Source: Selaginella moellendorffii | Lineage: Eukaryota; Streptophyta; Lycopodiopsida; Selaginellales; Selaginellaceae | NCBI RefSeq assembly: GCF_000143415.4 | Contig: NW_003314261.1 | Coordinates: 5,782,866 to 5,846,865 of the forward strand | Direction: 5' to 3' | DNA length: 64,000 nt | Shown: in pieces, positions 1 to 12,156 of the stretch | How the letters are laid out: every line of letters starts with the position of its first letter | How positions within the stretch are numbered: the first letter of the stretch is position 1 | Program-made: the position numbers and the translations under genes | Notes under the pieces: model-generated | Told to the model about the DNA's origin: nothing | Seen by the model: the letters and a program-made list of their open reading frames with translations, nothing else | Databases searched by the model: none

Positions 1-482
1 TTAGTGGTCAGGCCTGTGGGTCTTGATCCAGTGGCAGTATTGGCAAACACGGCCAGGGGCAGAAAGGGACTTAGTGGAGACTGACAGAGGGATATTGGGG
101 AAGGCTATTCCCCTTGTCGGTGGGCATCCTAAGGATGCTAAGGAGTGGATTTGAGATGACCACTCACGGATGGTTTGCCTAGTCTTGGAGGGCCAAGACG
201 GTGATGCAAGTGGTGTTGGACCACCAGTGTGACCAAGGTAAATGGGCATGGCCTTAGCGTAACAGGCCGGTACGTCGGTGATACCTTGGGGTGTCGATCA
301 TGGGATCGGACACGTGGAGCACTTGGACCAAGTGCTAAGGTTGAGTGGCATGGATGCCATTCTCGGGGTTAGCAAGCCCCAAGTCCTGAGTTGGACTTAT
401 GGAAGTTGTCAATGAGACTCCTCCAAGTGGTCAGCCGTGTGGTTAAGTGACTAAAGTAAAATGGAAAAATTAGTCGCTTACA
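1..482 (+). repeat. 5' LTR (partial at its left end)
   Basis: This stretch matches 6019-6500 at all but two positions (233 against 6251, C to G; 313 against 6331, C to T). It ends in ...TTACA at 482, just before the primer-binding site. The start of the LTR lies outside the window. Confidence 0.9.
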
Positions 483-485
483 ATT

Positions 486-497
486 TGGTATCGGAGC
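486..497 (+). other. Primer-binding site, initiator tRNA-Met type
   Basis: TGGTATCGGAGC differs by one base from the plant initiator tRNA-Met primer-binding site TGGTATCAGAGC. It starts 3 nt after the LTR end. This fixes the plus-strand orientation of the element. Confidence 0.85.
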
Positions 498-3019
498 TGT
501 TCCTTAGTCCGACTTTTATTGGTGCTCAAGTATATCACCACTAGTGTTGGCATCGGAAGGTCCAAGGAGTGGGCCTATCCTTGAGGAGTAGCAAGTCGGG
601 AAGACATGGCTCTCCATTACAGTTCATGTGTGAACTTGTAGACGAGGTGGTGGATAGAAAAGGGCCAATAATGGAACGACTTTGGGATCTTGGGAACAGT
701 GCAAGGTTTTCCTCATTGAGTTGAGGATGTGATCCGGATGAGCATTTGTCTCAGCAAATTGGCTTAGGTTGTTGTGGTAAACAACTAAAGTTGGGATCAC
801 GGGAAAGATAGAGACTCCAAAACAATAAAGGAGTCACAAGATTATCCTCATATGGTTGAGGTTGGTGCTCATGAATGTGAGACCAAAGGTAATGACCGTG
901 GAAGGTCAAATACGGAAGAGGACTCAAGTCCTTGAAATGGTAGCCGGGGCTACCTTTAATAAATGCTGGAACAACCCAAGGAGTTGGGGGTGTATTAAGT
1001 GGATGAGTTGGTATTCTCATCACATGGACAAGTAGTCCTAAAGGGCAAAGGTTGCCCCCAGAGAACAAAATCAAGTGTCGGAGTAACGCTTGTGAAAATA
1101 GTCCTTTTGAGTAGGACCGGAATGCAAGATGTGTATTCCAGTGAGCTAGTGCCCCACAAGTAGGACCTTACGGGTCGGTGGATTAACCAAGTCCAAAACT
1201 GCTAGACGACTCAAGTAGAGTCAAGGGAAGGTCCTAAAAAGGACTGAATGAAGCATTTGGACTGAGGTGCGTTGTACCCCACAAAGGATGGGGGGGGATC
1301 ATAGGATCCAAGGATGAGAACAGAGAGTATCTCATCGATGGCAAAATGTGCCATGCTAAAGTTATGGGAAAGGTGTTCCCAGAAGAAAACAACTTTGACA
1401 TAAAGTTGTGTGTGACCTCTATGGGGCAGTGCTAATGGTTGGCATGAGAAAGAGCGGTGTTGGTCTTGGCAAAGACTTAGACACGAAGGGGAAATGTCAT
1501 AGAGGTAGGCTCGTGGAGCCGATGGTGTGGAGACACCAAATGTGCCAAGGTGTGGTACCTTGAGGCTATGTTGGTGGGTTCATGAGAACCCCTTGCCAAA
1601 GGAATCCCAATGGAAATGGGAATGGCATAGCCTAAGCTGCAGAGCATGCAGTTGGAGTGTGGTGACCCAGATAGTGATGGAGGTGTGAAAGCACCAAACA
1701 ATGAGTTGTAGGACTTGACAACTATGAGGCAACTAAGCAAGAGGTGCAAAATAACTGGTTAAACGGGTAGAAGGTAGCTACCCAAGACTTCTAGTATAGG
1801 GAAGTCGGATATACCCTTACGGGGGATAAGTTGCTTATGTTGCGATATAGTAAGTCAATGTCATAAAAGGAAATACTCATTGTCAAGAAAGCCATCATTG
1901 GGACACCCGAACACTCTAGAACACCAGAAGGTGGTGTTTGATGTCGCGAGGGCAATGGATAAAGCCCAAGGGACTAAGTCCCTAGCGAATGATGGATAGA
2001 AGGTGCTATCCAAATGTCCAAGGTTGCGGAGACAGGAGAGGACTGTCTACCCAAATTGGACAAAGCCAAAAATGGAATTTTGGCAAGGCTAGTGATGGGC
2101 ATGTAAAGGCCCGTAAGCAACAATGTAATCCCAGTGTGTGGGATTATAAGGTGAGCATACCCGGATTGAGGAACCACTCCCTAGGCTATTGGGTAGGTTC
2201 ATCCCTAAGAATACTTGCTAAAGCGTGATAGAAAGTGCAAAGCTATCCTCCTGGTCTGGAGGAGAATGACCAAAGGAAAGGTGTGAAGCCAAAAAGCAAG
2301 AAGTAAGGGGATAGAACCGAACCATAAGAATCAAAGGGCATAACCAAGGTTGATTATGCCAGCTGGGAGTGGAGAATCAAGTGGGGGCTCAAGGGTGTTG
2401 CCACTAGCAACCGTGATGCCATGGAGAGTCTAAAATATGGAATTGTCCATGTTAGACTATGTGGCATTTGGAAGGCTTGCAAAAAAGGAGGCCTTAGCAA
2501 GCTGAGGGACAGAGTTCCTTCAAGGTTCCCAAAGACGATTCTAGGTAGCTTAGTACCTAGAAAGGCCAAGTGTAAATGGTTCATGGAACGCGCGAAATCA
2601 GAGTAGCGCAGCAGAAGCGTGGTCTTGAAGCTTGCCATGAGGCAAGGCTATCAAGGTTAGGGAAGTAGTTCCCGAGTGTTCAAAGAGAGGGCTTTGAACG
2701 AAAGTCGATGGTCAAGGACTTTCACGCTTATGCAGGAACCATGTTACAATGGTCGGAGGACTTGCCAAGTGAGATTGGCACGTCGGGGGAACAAATACCA
2801 TAGTTGAAGGTGATATCTTCAAAAAGGGTGGGCCAGGGGGCCGAGCATGGAGGAGTCCATGCATGATCACAGACATGTCAAGTGAGAGGACTTGGCAGTG
2901 TGGAGGAACTAGGTTCCTAAGCTGTGATCTGTAGCGCGCTTTAAAAATAGGTTGGTGCACCGGCGTGGGGAGTCACGCCAGGCATCTAGTGTGATGCCGT
3001 CCGTAGATGCATATACGGA

Positions 3020-3074
3020 GGTTGGGTTCGAGTCCCGACCCTCTAGTGCTTGGGTTCGAGTCCCAAATCACTAG
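3020..3074 (+). repeat. Two tandem tRNA T-arm-like hairpins
   Basis: GGTTCGAGTCC, a match to the RNA polymerase III B-box consensus, occurs twice about 30 nt apart. Each copy has flanking self-complementary arms, like a tRNA T-stem. The second also has an outer CTAGTG/CACTAG stem. No complete cloverleaf or A-box was found, so I do not call a tRNA. It lies inside the non-coding interior of the retrotransposon. Confidence 0.5.
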
Positions 3075-4754
3075 GGCGTGGTGATGGTTTGGAATATGAG
3101 GACACTCATATTTCGGTGGTCATGGACTCTCAGTGGGGAGACTGGTTTGGGCACACCGCCAAGCGAGGGATGCCTCGGAGTCGTGATGCACGGTTAGATT
3201 GCCTAGTGTGAAAGCTCGGCATATCTAACTTGAACGCTTTGGTGCAAGTGGCACCAAGGTCGTGGTGAGTGAGATGGGGACACCTAATCTCAGTTGCTAT
3301 GAACCCTTAGCCGTAAGGGCTAGCTTGGGTGCACCGCCAAGTGTGGGGGATGCCCCCGGGGTTATAGTCAACAACTTGGAGGTCTAGAAAACCAAGTACC
3401 TCTTGGCAAATCTGTTAAGGTGCCAAGGTGAGATCACTAGGTGATCTTATGGCTAGATAAGGACAAGGTCCTTGGTTGGCTAAGGAATGAAGTTCCTGGT
3501 TCAAAATGTTGAAATTGAACTGTTTAAGGTAGTGTGGCTTGGTCGTGATAACCAAGTGGGAAGAGCACCTAAGGGAAATAAACTATGTCCGTGCGATGGC
3601 ATAGTGAGTCCGAGGAAAGTAGTCTCTATAAAAGACCCATGGGAGGGTCACGAAATTGGGCCGTGAATAGAGCCCATAGCAGAAGATGCTAAAGAGACGT
3701 ACTAGGGGTGAACATCCTCCGGACTTGGCAAAGAAGAGTCTTTGCTATGGAACCGAAACAATATCTCAAGGAGGGAGGTAGAGATTCGATGTTGCTTGGT
3801 GCAACAATCAACGGATAGGAGCAAAAGATGAGTGGCCAAGATAGGGCCGTGGAATCCCTTGGAAGGAATCCAAGTGACAAAGTTAGGCGAGGAACACTAA
3901 TGTGTTGGACGCTAACAAGTTGCGGGAAAGGAAGTGTGTTTCCAAGGAGGGATTCCGAAATGCTCCGATTTGGCGAAAGTGGAAGCTCCAAGGGAGGGAG
4001 CGGTAAGGTAGCCAAATGATAGGGCCATGAACAGCCCTAGCACAAAGTATGATAACTGGAACTTTGGCACGAAATAGAAGAGAGGATGATGGTGCCCTCG
4101 AGTAGAGAACTTCCTAGGATGGGAAGTGGAGTTGCACAAAAGGTGCAAGGCAAGGTGTCGGAGACACCTAAGATATTGACTCCAAGAAGTCAAAATTCAA
4201 AGTTCCAAAGTGCAAAGGTTATATCGATGGAAATTAAGACTACTCGAGAAGGAGTAGTGGGATTGACTGAGAGAAGGGTCTCTAAGAGGTTTAGCGAGAA
4301 CTAAACCAATAAAAGGAGAGAACCATTACATGTGGTCCAATCAGTCTCTAAGTTGGAGAGACTACGCTCCTTAAAGGATGGACAAGGCATGGTGAGCCTT
4401 TGATGTCAAACCATAGACAAAGATTGGCTAGGTGCCAAGGATGGAAATGGTAACACGTGTGGGTGTCACTTTAGAAAAGGGTTTACCGTTCGATGAGGAC
4501 ATCGAACTTCGTCTATGGGTGGTGAAGTTGTGAGACACAAAATCCCTAGGCCCCAAAGTGGAGCTGGATGGGCGCCACATGGTAGTGGCCGAAGCGAGAG
4601 CCAAACGAGCGTAACACGTTTGGACCAAAAGCTCCGACTTGAAAAGTCAAGAGCGGGAGTGGAACTCCCAACGAAGTGCTCGAGGAACGAGCACGAAGCG
4701 AGCAAAAGGCGAGGCTCCAAAAAGGGACCCAAAAGGACCAACACATGACACGTG

Positions 4755-5505
4755 GGAGTGTCCGAGATGGACTCGACTTGGAGTCCGAAGTGGAGTCCGA
4801 GATGGACTCGAGTTGGAGTCCGAAGTGGAGTCCGAGATGGACCCGAGTTGGAGTCCGAAGTGGAGTCCAAGATGGACCCGAGATGGAGTCCGAGATGGAG
4901 TCCGAAGTGGAGTCTGAGGTGGACCCGAGATGGACCCGAGTTGGAGTCCGAAGTGGAGTCCGAGATGGAGTCCGAGATGGAGTCCGAGATGGAGTCCGAG
5001 TTGGAGTCCGAGGTGGACCCAAGATGGACCCGAGTTGGAGTCCGAAGTGGAGTCCGAGATGGACCCGAGATGGAGTCCGAGATGGAGTCCGAGTTGGAGT
5101 CCGAGGTGGACCCGAGATGGACCCGAGTTGGAGTCCGAAGTGGAGTCCGAGATGGACCCGAGATGGAGTCCGAGATGGAGTCCGAGATGGAGTCCGAGGT
5201 GGACCCGAGATGGACCCGAAATGGAGTCCGAGATGGAGTCCGAGATGGACCCGAGATGGAGTCCGAGATGGAGTCCGAGATGGACCCGAGATGGACCCGA
5301 GATGGACCCGAGATGGAGTCCAAGATGGAGTCCGAGATGGAGTCCGAGATGGAGTCCGAAGTCGAGACCGAGACCGGGACCGAGACCGGGACCGAGACCG
5401 AGACCGAGACCGAGATCGGGACCGAGACCGAGACCGAGCCCGAGCCCGAGTCCGAGTCTGAATCCGAGTCCGAGTCCGAGTCCGAGTCCGAGTCCGGAGC
5501 TTGAG
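4755..5505. repeat. Minisatellite of GAGTCC/GAGATG-type units
   Basis: About 750 bp consist of 6- and 12-bp related units (GAGTCCGAGATG, GAGTCCGAAGTG, GAGATGGACCC). Near 5360 these give way to 6-bp units GAGACC/GGGACC and then GAGTCC. Because units are multiples of three without stops, long ORFs stay open in several frames on both strands; these are repeat artefacts, not genes. The array is part of the retrotransposon interior. Confidence 0.93.
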
Positions 5506-6018
5506 AGGGTGAAAGCCCAAAGCGTTCGTCTCCCAGACCCTGGGGGGTTTGGTGAGCCCCAAAAGTATAGTAAGGGGGAGGACTGCAGTGGAGCCAGTTT
5601 GGCCAGGAAAGGCCAGTTTGGCCCAGGAAGGCCAGACCCAATGTTGGGTGATGAGCTGCCCACTGGGAAGTCCAAGACTAGAGTGAACACAGACCGACAA
5701 GCGGGGTAGCTTGGTGAAGTGTTCAAGAGCCGGCTCTAGTTCCCCCGGGAGATCGACTGGCCGATGCTCCCAGTCCAAGTGTGGGTGGCACTACCTACTT
5801 GGATACCTGGTGTGGCTCAACGGAACCCGCTCTAAGCCCATGGCTAGAGCACCCAAGGGCAGAAGGCGAGGAGAGTACCCAGGTGGCTCGCGTAAGGCCA
5901 CGGTGTTCCGAAATGTTGCCCCAAAGGCCCAGACTGTGGAAAGGAAGAGGAGCAGTCTTCTGGGGTAATGACCAAGGACACAGTCGTGTGGTGAGGAAGT
6001 CCCAGAGGACCGTGGGAC

Positions 6019-6500
6019 TTAGTGGTCAGGCCTGTGGGTCTTGATCCAGTGGCAGTATTGGCAAACACGGCCAGGGGCAGAAAGGGACTTAGTGGAGACT
6101 GACAGAGGGATATTGGGGAAGGCTATTCCCCTTGTCGGTGGGCATCCTAAGGATGCTAAGGAGTGGATTTGAGATGACCACTCACGGATGGTTTGCCTAG
6201 TCTTGGAGGGCCAAGACGGTGATGCAAGTGGTGTTGGACCACCAGTGTGAGCAAGGTAAATGGGCATGGCCTTAGCGTAACAGGCCGGTACGTCGGTGAT
6301 ACCTTGGGGTGTCGATCATGGGATCGGACATGTGGAGCACTTGGACCAAGTGCTAAGGTTGAGTGGCATGGATGCCATTCTCGGGGTTAGCAAGCCCCAA
6401 GTCCTGAGTTGGACTTATGGAAGTTGTCAATGAGACTCCTCCAAGTGGTCAGCCGTGTGGTTAAGTGACTAAAGTAAAATGGAAAAATTAGTCGCTTACA
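6019..6500 (+). repeat. 3' LTR (portion shared with bases 1-482)
   Basis: This is the second copy of the direct repeat, ending in TTACA at 6500. The LTR probably begins upstream of 6019, because the matching 5' start is outside the window. Purine-rich sequence near 5940-5955 could be the polypurine tract, but I cannot fix the border. Confidence 0.88.
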
Positions 6501-8519
6501 CAAAGCCCATCGAGCCGTACGACCAACTAGGTTCTTCCGCTTCAATAATGAAGTAACAGCAGCATGGTCACCTTCAAGTAACGTCCGAGAACCATGTAGA
6601 TAGGCATGAAGTTTCTCGAAACCCCAGACTGCTGCTAAACACTCCTTCTCCGTCGTGGAGTAGTTCATCTCCGCTGGTTGTAATGTACGGCTTATGTATG
6701 CAATGGGATGGCGCTGACCAGGCACACTCGAGCTCTCTTGCATCAACACACCTCCAAGACCAATGTCAGAAGCATCCACGCGCAAAATAAAAGGTCGAGT
6801 GTAGTCAGGATATGCCAAAACCGGAGGAGTCGTCAGTAGCTCTTTGAGATTCACGAACGCCCGCTCACAATCGGGAGACCAGATGAAAGATGACGTTGAT
6901 GACTTCAGCAACGCTCGCAATGGTAAAGTGCGATCGGAAAGATGATCCACAAAACGACCGAGATACTGCACCTTACCCAAAAAGCGCTACGCATCATTCA
7001 CACACTTCGGAGTAGGGAACTTTAGAACAGCCACAAGTTTGTCAGGATCAACTTGCAAACCCTCACGAGAAATACGGTACCCAAGATAAGTTGTGTCCTT
7101 GGACCCAAACACGCACTTCGACCGCTTCAGCTTTAAACCAACGTCGCGTAGCTGATCCAACACTTTACAAACATCACGAACATGCTCCTCCCACGTCCCC
7201 TCCGAGTGGATCAAGACATCATCAATGAAGTCAGCCTTCACCTCTGGCATATCGCAAAGAACCTCGTCCATCATTCGCTGAAAAGTTGCTGGAGCATTGT
7301 TCAAACCAAACGGCATCACCAAAAACTCGTACAAACCAAATGGTGTACGAAAAGCAGTCTTAGGAATATCATCTTCAGCCATCGGTACTTGCCAATACCC
7401 AGAAGCAAGATCTAGCTTGGTGAACCAACGACTTCGCCCCAGACGATCCAAGAGATCAGCAGTGTGAGGAAGAGGGTACACGTCCGGGATCGTCACTTCA
7501 TTTAACGGACGATAGTCGATGCAGAAACGAATACTCCCATCAGGCTTCGTCACAAGATGAGGTTCACATGCCCAAGGACTCCGCGACTTCCGAATAACAC
7601 CCTTCTCCAACATCTCCTTGACGTTTGCACGTAAAATCTTGATCTCCTTGGGTGACCGATGACGAACAAGAACCTTGATTGGACGAGCATCCCCGGTTGG
7701 AATGGGATGACGTGTGGCAATCTTGGCCCCAGACGATAGGTCAAATTCAAAGAGATCAGAATACTCCTTCATGAGCTGATCAACAGCTGCAACAGAAAGA
7801 TCATCGGAGGGATCGGAAAAAGGAAGAGCAGAACAAGATGGAAACACAAGAGGAAATAATGGGGGAACAAAAGTAATGGAAGTAGAGGTAGAAGTAGAGG
7901 GACGAAGAGGTACAGAAGTGAGAGGAATGGATGAAACATAAGGAAGTATGAGACAAGGGGGAAAAGCCTCAAAGTCACACTTGGCATGATTGTGCTGCAA
8001 CCAATCCATACTAAGAATGAGGTCAAAAGCTTGACTCGGCACCACCCGCAACGACTGCAACTCAAGCTCGAGATCGCCCACACGCACAACCAGGTCCGCC
8101 TCATCTCGTGCACATGCATATGTACGGCCGTTGCCATAAAGAATGAAAACTGGATCCGCCGCACGACGCAAGTATAGACGACAACGTGTGGCAACAGGTC
8201 GAGCAATAGAAGATAAACTCGAACCTGTATCAACCAACACGGAGAGAAGAATAGGAGACCTCTTGTTATAAAAACGAGCTTGGAAAGTAAACACTGGATG
8301 AACCGGTGCCGAGTGAACCCCTTGATGATACTCCCGAAAGAAAGATGGAGGGGTCACTAACTTATTCGCGCAAGGTCCCTCCATTACTCGCGCGACTCCT
8401 CGTTTCCCGAATGCACCTCGGTATCCAAACCTTCCACCGCAGCAGCACCAACGGGACGTTGCTGACGCCAAGGTCTCCACCCAGGAAATGGAGGTCGCCA
8501 ATCTGGAAAGCGCCAACAA
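6501..8519 (-). pseudogene. Ty3/gypsy pol fragment: protease, reverse transcriptase, start of RNase H
   Basis: The frame runs from 8519 down. An aspartic protease DTGS motif lies near 8220. RT motifs follow, including DYRPLN, KLDLASGYWQ and the catalytic FIDD (a variant of YIDD). RNase H follows with ILRVDASDIGLGGVL and STTEKECLA. A TAG stop near 6987 separates RT from the RNase H part, which continues in the same frame from 6980. The frame runs into LTR sequence at 6500, so the last residues of the ORF are not pol. The pol frame differs from gag and overlaps its end, which suggests frameshift expression when the element was intact. No integrase is present here. Confidence 0.9.
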
Positions 8520-9316
8520 CGCCGATAAGTATGACCAACTTCATCACACGCCCAGCAACGAATGTCACGGCCATGACCACGTCCTCGCCCTTGTCCTTGG
8601 ACTCGAGTAGCAGCAGCATCAACCTCCATGGGAACAGGACCATCACTCATAGGAAGTGGAGCTGAAGGACGTGTAGCAAGAAGTGGAAGAGGCGACGTCT
8701 CATAACGTTGTGCCAAGCGAAGAGCATCGTCAAGAGTGGCAGGAGCAAGTGCATGCACAAGTCCGACAAGATCTTGACGAAGTGCTGGCCACAGCATTCC
8801 TAGCTTGATCCGCTCCGACATATTTGGCTCCGCACGAAGCAAAAGACTTCGGAAACGAACGCCAAATTGCATCACCGACTCAGATGGCCCTTGGCGAAGA
8901 CGATGCAATTGTTGGAAGGCATCATCACAATCGTCGGCGTGTCCGAAGGCGCGTTTGAAGACGTCCGGAAGAACACTCCAATCGCCACGAGTAGCTGCGC
9001 TCAATCCATTGTACCACTGCAATGCCGTCCCTTGAAGACATGTGGGGAACTCACGCAAACGCCGAGCATCATCCCAAGAATGATATGTGGCAATCACCGT
9101 GAAGTGATCGAACCAATGGTACACATCATCCCCAGGATTCCCACGAAAGAACTCCGGCCGAACGCGAGGATTGGCACCAAAAGCAGGAGGAGTTGTACCA
9201 TGTGCCGTGAACGCCGCCATCAACTGAGTTTGGTTGTTCAATTGCAGGCGCATAGCATCAAGCAATTGAACCAACTGCTGGTCTAGAGTCAAAGGAGGAG
9301 ATTGCGGATCGGCCAT
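8384..9316 (-). CDS. Ty3/gypsy gag polyprotein
   Basis: This 310-aa open frame has a retrotransposon gag core (FFRGNPGDDVYHWFDHF, then LQGTALQWYNGL) in its first 150 residues. Near residues 260-275 there is a single zinc knuckle, CWACDEVGHTYRRC, spaced CX2CX4HX4C. Gag forms the virus-like particle and the knuckle binds element RNA. The ORF is uninterrupted although pol downstream is broken. Start at 9316 is the first ATG. Confidence 0.88.
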   Translation of the reverse strand: MADPQSPPLTLDQQLVQLLDAMRLQLNNQTQLMAAFTAHGTTPPAFGANPRVRPEFFRGNPGDDVYHWFDHFTVIATYHSWDDARRLREFPTCLQGTALQWYNGLSAATRGDWSVLPDVFKRAFGHADDCDDAFQQLHRLRQGPSESVMQFGVRFRSLLLRAEPNMSERIKLGMLWPALRQDLVGLVHALAPATLDDALRLAQRYETSPLPLLATRPSAPLPMSDGPVPMEVDAAATRVQGQGRGRGHGRDIRCWACDEVGHTYRRCWRFPDWRPPFPGWRPWRQQRPVGAAAVEGLDTEVHSGNEESRE

Positions 9317-9722
9317 GAAAATGAATGAGAAAGAAAGAGCAAAAGAAGAGAAATGACAAAAAGCTAGAAAGAAATGGTAGATCTAGACAATGCAAAAAGC
9401 TAGATCTAAACCAAAATCCTGAAAGGAAAGAACAAAAGAAAGGAAATGGAAAAAGCTAGATCTAGACAATGCAAAAGCTAGATCTAAACCGAAATCCCAA
9501 ATCCAAGCACTCCCCAGGGACAATCAAAGTTGCCCCTCACCTCCACCAATGTGAGTGCATGGAATATGGAAAGGGAATACAGAAATGTGCATATCAATTA
9601 ACCCAAAAACCCTAGCTTATATACAGGAGCGAGTGGTCCGGATTGAAACCAATCCGACGGCTACCAAAATCCACTACGCTAATATTAGTATACGGCATTG
9701 TAGCCGTACACTTGGCCCTCAC
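9317..9722 (-). mobile_element. Leader and probable LTR remnant of the Ty3/gypsy element
   Basis: A roughly 75-bp unit containing AAAAGCTAGATCTAGAC is imperfectly duplicated at about 9362-9500. On the minus strand TATATAAG lies near 9615-9622 and could be the LTR TATA box. TGTGAGGG at 9722 is a possible LTR start, with AT-rich DNA beyond. I could not find the initiator-Met primer site, so the borders are tentative. Confidence 0.45.
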
Positions 9723-12156
9723 AGTTTTAAATTGTTTTATGTTTTTTTTAAGATTTGGTGTATATTTATTATTTGTATATTTATTTTATTATTTTATTGT
9801 CAATTATGATCTAGGAGTTTAACAAAGTTTTTTCCTATAGCTTTTAAATTAGTTTTGTGATGTTTACATTTAGTTTCAGAATAAAACTTATTGCACAGTT
9901 TTGATTTTTTCCATAAATTATTTATAAATAAATTTTAAAAATTCTAATCACTTTTTACCATTTTTTTCTAACCATTATACACCTTACCAAATCCCTATAT
10001 TATTTATTAGCTCATTTCTCCTTTATTGCATTATTTGCTTATTTATTAATCCTATTTTGAGTTGAGTATATAATCTGGTAAACTTATTTTTTTAGTAAAA
10101 TTAAATATAATTATTAGATTAATAAATATATAAAATTATTTTTATTTTCTTATAGTTCAGTATATATATAATTCCATCTGTGGTGGAAAATTGTGAAAAA
10201 TAACTTCTATAAATATTGTTTAAATATTTTAAGAATTATGTTAAAACATCATGTAATTAGAGCACTAGATTTACCCTATTATAAGATGCCTTTTGTTATA
10301 TACAAAAGGTTAAAACATTTTTAAAAAAAACGTTTTTTTTTTTTTGCAACGTTTCAGTACTTCTTTCAAATTTCTAAGTTAATAATGCTTTTAATACATT
10401 TATGATTGGTTAGTTTGCACTTAGTGAATTATCATTCATTCATTCATTAGCTGTTTATGAGGTTTTATAATGTATGATACTGACAGATTATAATCTTTTG
10501 AGCCATTCATTTGCTGAACTCCTTGAAGTCTTATACCACCAAGCCTTCTGTCCTCACCCTAGGCTTCGCTGATCTACCTGCCGTACATCATGGGTTCAAG
10601 CCTGAATGCAATCCTGAGGTGTACTCACCAGTTTATCAATTTGAATGTTAATGTTAATCAATTTCCACTGTTTCTGATGATGTTGTAAATGTAAATTTTA
10701 TCAAGTGTGTTAAATAAAATACATCAACAACATCATGCATGCCACGCTGCAGATTGCTACGTCATTAATCCATGGTGGCACAGAATGAATAGTGAAAGCT
10801 ATGCCGTGATAGGTTGTGGGTATACTATACACCATGTGCTGTCCTTGAATGCATACATTTACACAAGCCAACGTGCCGAGGAAGTGATAGTTCAAATACA
10901 CACAAGTCCTCCTGGCACAAGAAATAACAAACATGGCATCAAAAGATCTCTTGATCTTTGCGGATCGGTGTCTATTACTGGAAGCGCGTATCGATTGATT
11001 CAATCCAATGGATCTAAACAAATGAGCATGTAGATTTTGGAGAGTTTCACGTGCCTTTGCGCAGTCGTACGATATAATCTCATATCCTCACGCGAGAGTC
11101 CCTCTCGATCAATCAAACTCCTCTCCTCTCTTAGCTTTCAAAACCAGAGAGTTTCTGCTATTCCAGTAGCGAGAAAGAGGCTTTGAATCGATACATGGTT
11201 TCGTCGTCTTTCATGGATATATATGAGCTTGAAGAGATTCCTTGATGATTCCATCAGCCAGCGCGCGTAGAATAAAACCGTATACAAAGTGGGAAGGAGT
11301 GCCCCTGTCGACTCCATTAAATTCCCACACAGCTTGGCATGAAAAGGAACGTCGTTATTTGCTTGGACCCGCTGGAAACTTTAATGCTTTCATCTCACAA
11401 ACGGGGGCGCGCAGAAAGTCAGGGACATGAGAAGGAAAGAAAGAGGAAGAGATTGATTTTCTTCTTAAATCTCGTGCTTAAAACCTTTCAAAGCTTGCAG
11501 CCAGCCGGCTATGGCAGAAAGACCAGCTAAAACTTCAGCAAGAAAACTGTAAGTTTTTCCACCACCAGAGGCTGGTACTAGCGTATAAATTGTCCCTGCT
11601 GGTCACCGAGCGAGAGCGAGAGGTTGGCTCCTTTAAAATCTCTCCCTTGCCAGTACAGCGTACAGGAAGGAAAAAAACAGTAAAAAAAAAGTAAGCTTCA
11701 TGTGTGTCTGATCCAGGGCACTCAATGCTCGCAGGACTCCAGAGAGTGTTTTTCGCTCATCATGCCATGCAAGCTTATGGAATCAAAACTCGAGAGGGAG
11801 AAATCAAACTCCAAAATCTCTCAAAACTCCAAAAACGATTCAATCTTTGAAAACCATATGAAGTAGTAATCTGTGCACTTCATCATCAAGCCGCACCAAG
11901 GTCAAGGAAAACTAAATGAAATGCGTGCCAGCACCACCTCCACCACCCTCCTTAAAAGAGAAACACGTAGACAGCAAATAAACGAAGGAAAAAACGAATT
12001 TTTCTGTGAGTAAAGGAACCGAAAGAAGCGTCCCCGAGTATAAGAACATAAGGCACTCTCAGTTGTACCCTTGTCTTCCCTCCAGGTCTTCCCTCCAGAA
12101 ACAAAAAAGAGAGAGATATCTTCCTCTTCTTCGTTCTTGGCGATCGATCGTCTTTC
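9723..12156. other. Intergenic, AT-rich then promoter-like; no gene seen
   Basis: 9723-10500 is strongly AT-rich with homopolymer runs and no coding signal. 10500-12000 has ordinary composition; short ORFs such as those at 10707-11033 show no family features or splice continuity. GTATAAG at 12038-12044 lies about 115 bp before the next start codon and is a candidate TATA box. Confidence 0.6.

Larger units (their letters stand above)
1..6500 (+). mobile_element. Non-autonomous LTR retrotransposon, left end cut by window edge
   Basis: Bases 1-482 are repeated directly at 6019-6500, followed on the inside by a primer-binding site at 486-497, which is the layout of an LTR retrotransposon on the plus strand. 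The internal region of about 5.5 kb has only short scattered ORFs and none shows gag, protease, RT, RNase H or integrase motifs. I therefore read it as a non-autonomous, LARD-like element that would need enzymes from another element. It sits inside the RNase H region of the Ty3/gypsy element that resumes at 6501 on the opposite strand, so it is the younger insertion. The true 5' end lies left of base 1, so the target-site duplication cannot be seen. Confidence 0.88.
6501..9722 (-). mobile_element. Ty3/gypsy retrotransposon, truncated by the nested insertion
   Basis: On the minus strand, reading from 9722 to 6501, there are a possible LTR/leader, a gag ORF with a CCHC knuckle, then protease, reverse transcriptase and the first part of RNase H. 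The element stops abruptly at 6501, where the 3' LTR of the other retrotransposon begins. The rest of RNase H and any integrase must lie left of the window, beyond that insertion. An in-frame stop near 6987 shows that the copy was already decaying. Confidence 0.9.

Noticed and set aside
3020-3074. A tRNA gene at the B-box motifs
   Set aside because: Only T-arm-like parts are present; no acceptor stem, D-arm or anticodon arm could be folded.
4466-5778. Long ORFs (250-410 aa) on both strands and in several frames
   Set aside because: They exist only because the minisatellite unit is a multiple of three without stops; composition is pure repeat and no domain is present.
10707-11033. Overlapping ORFs of about 105 aa on both strands
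   Set aside because: Both strands open over the same stretch, no splice or promoter support, no known motif.
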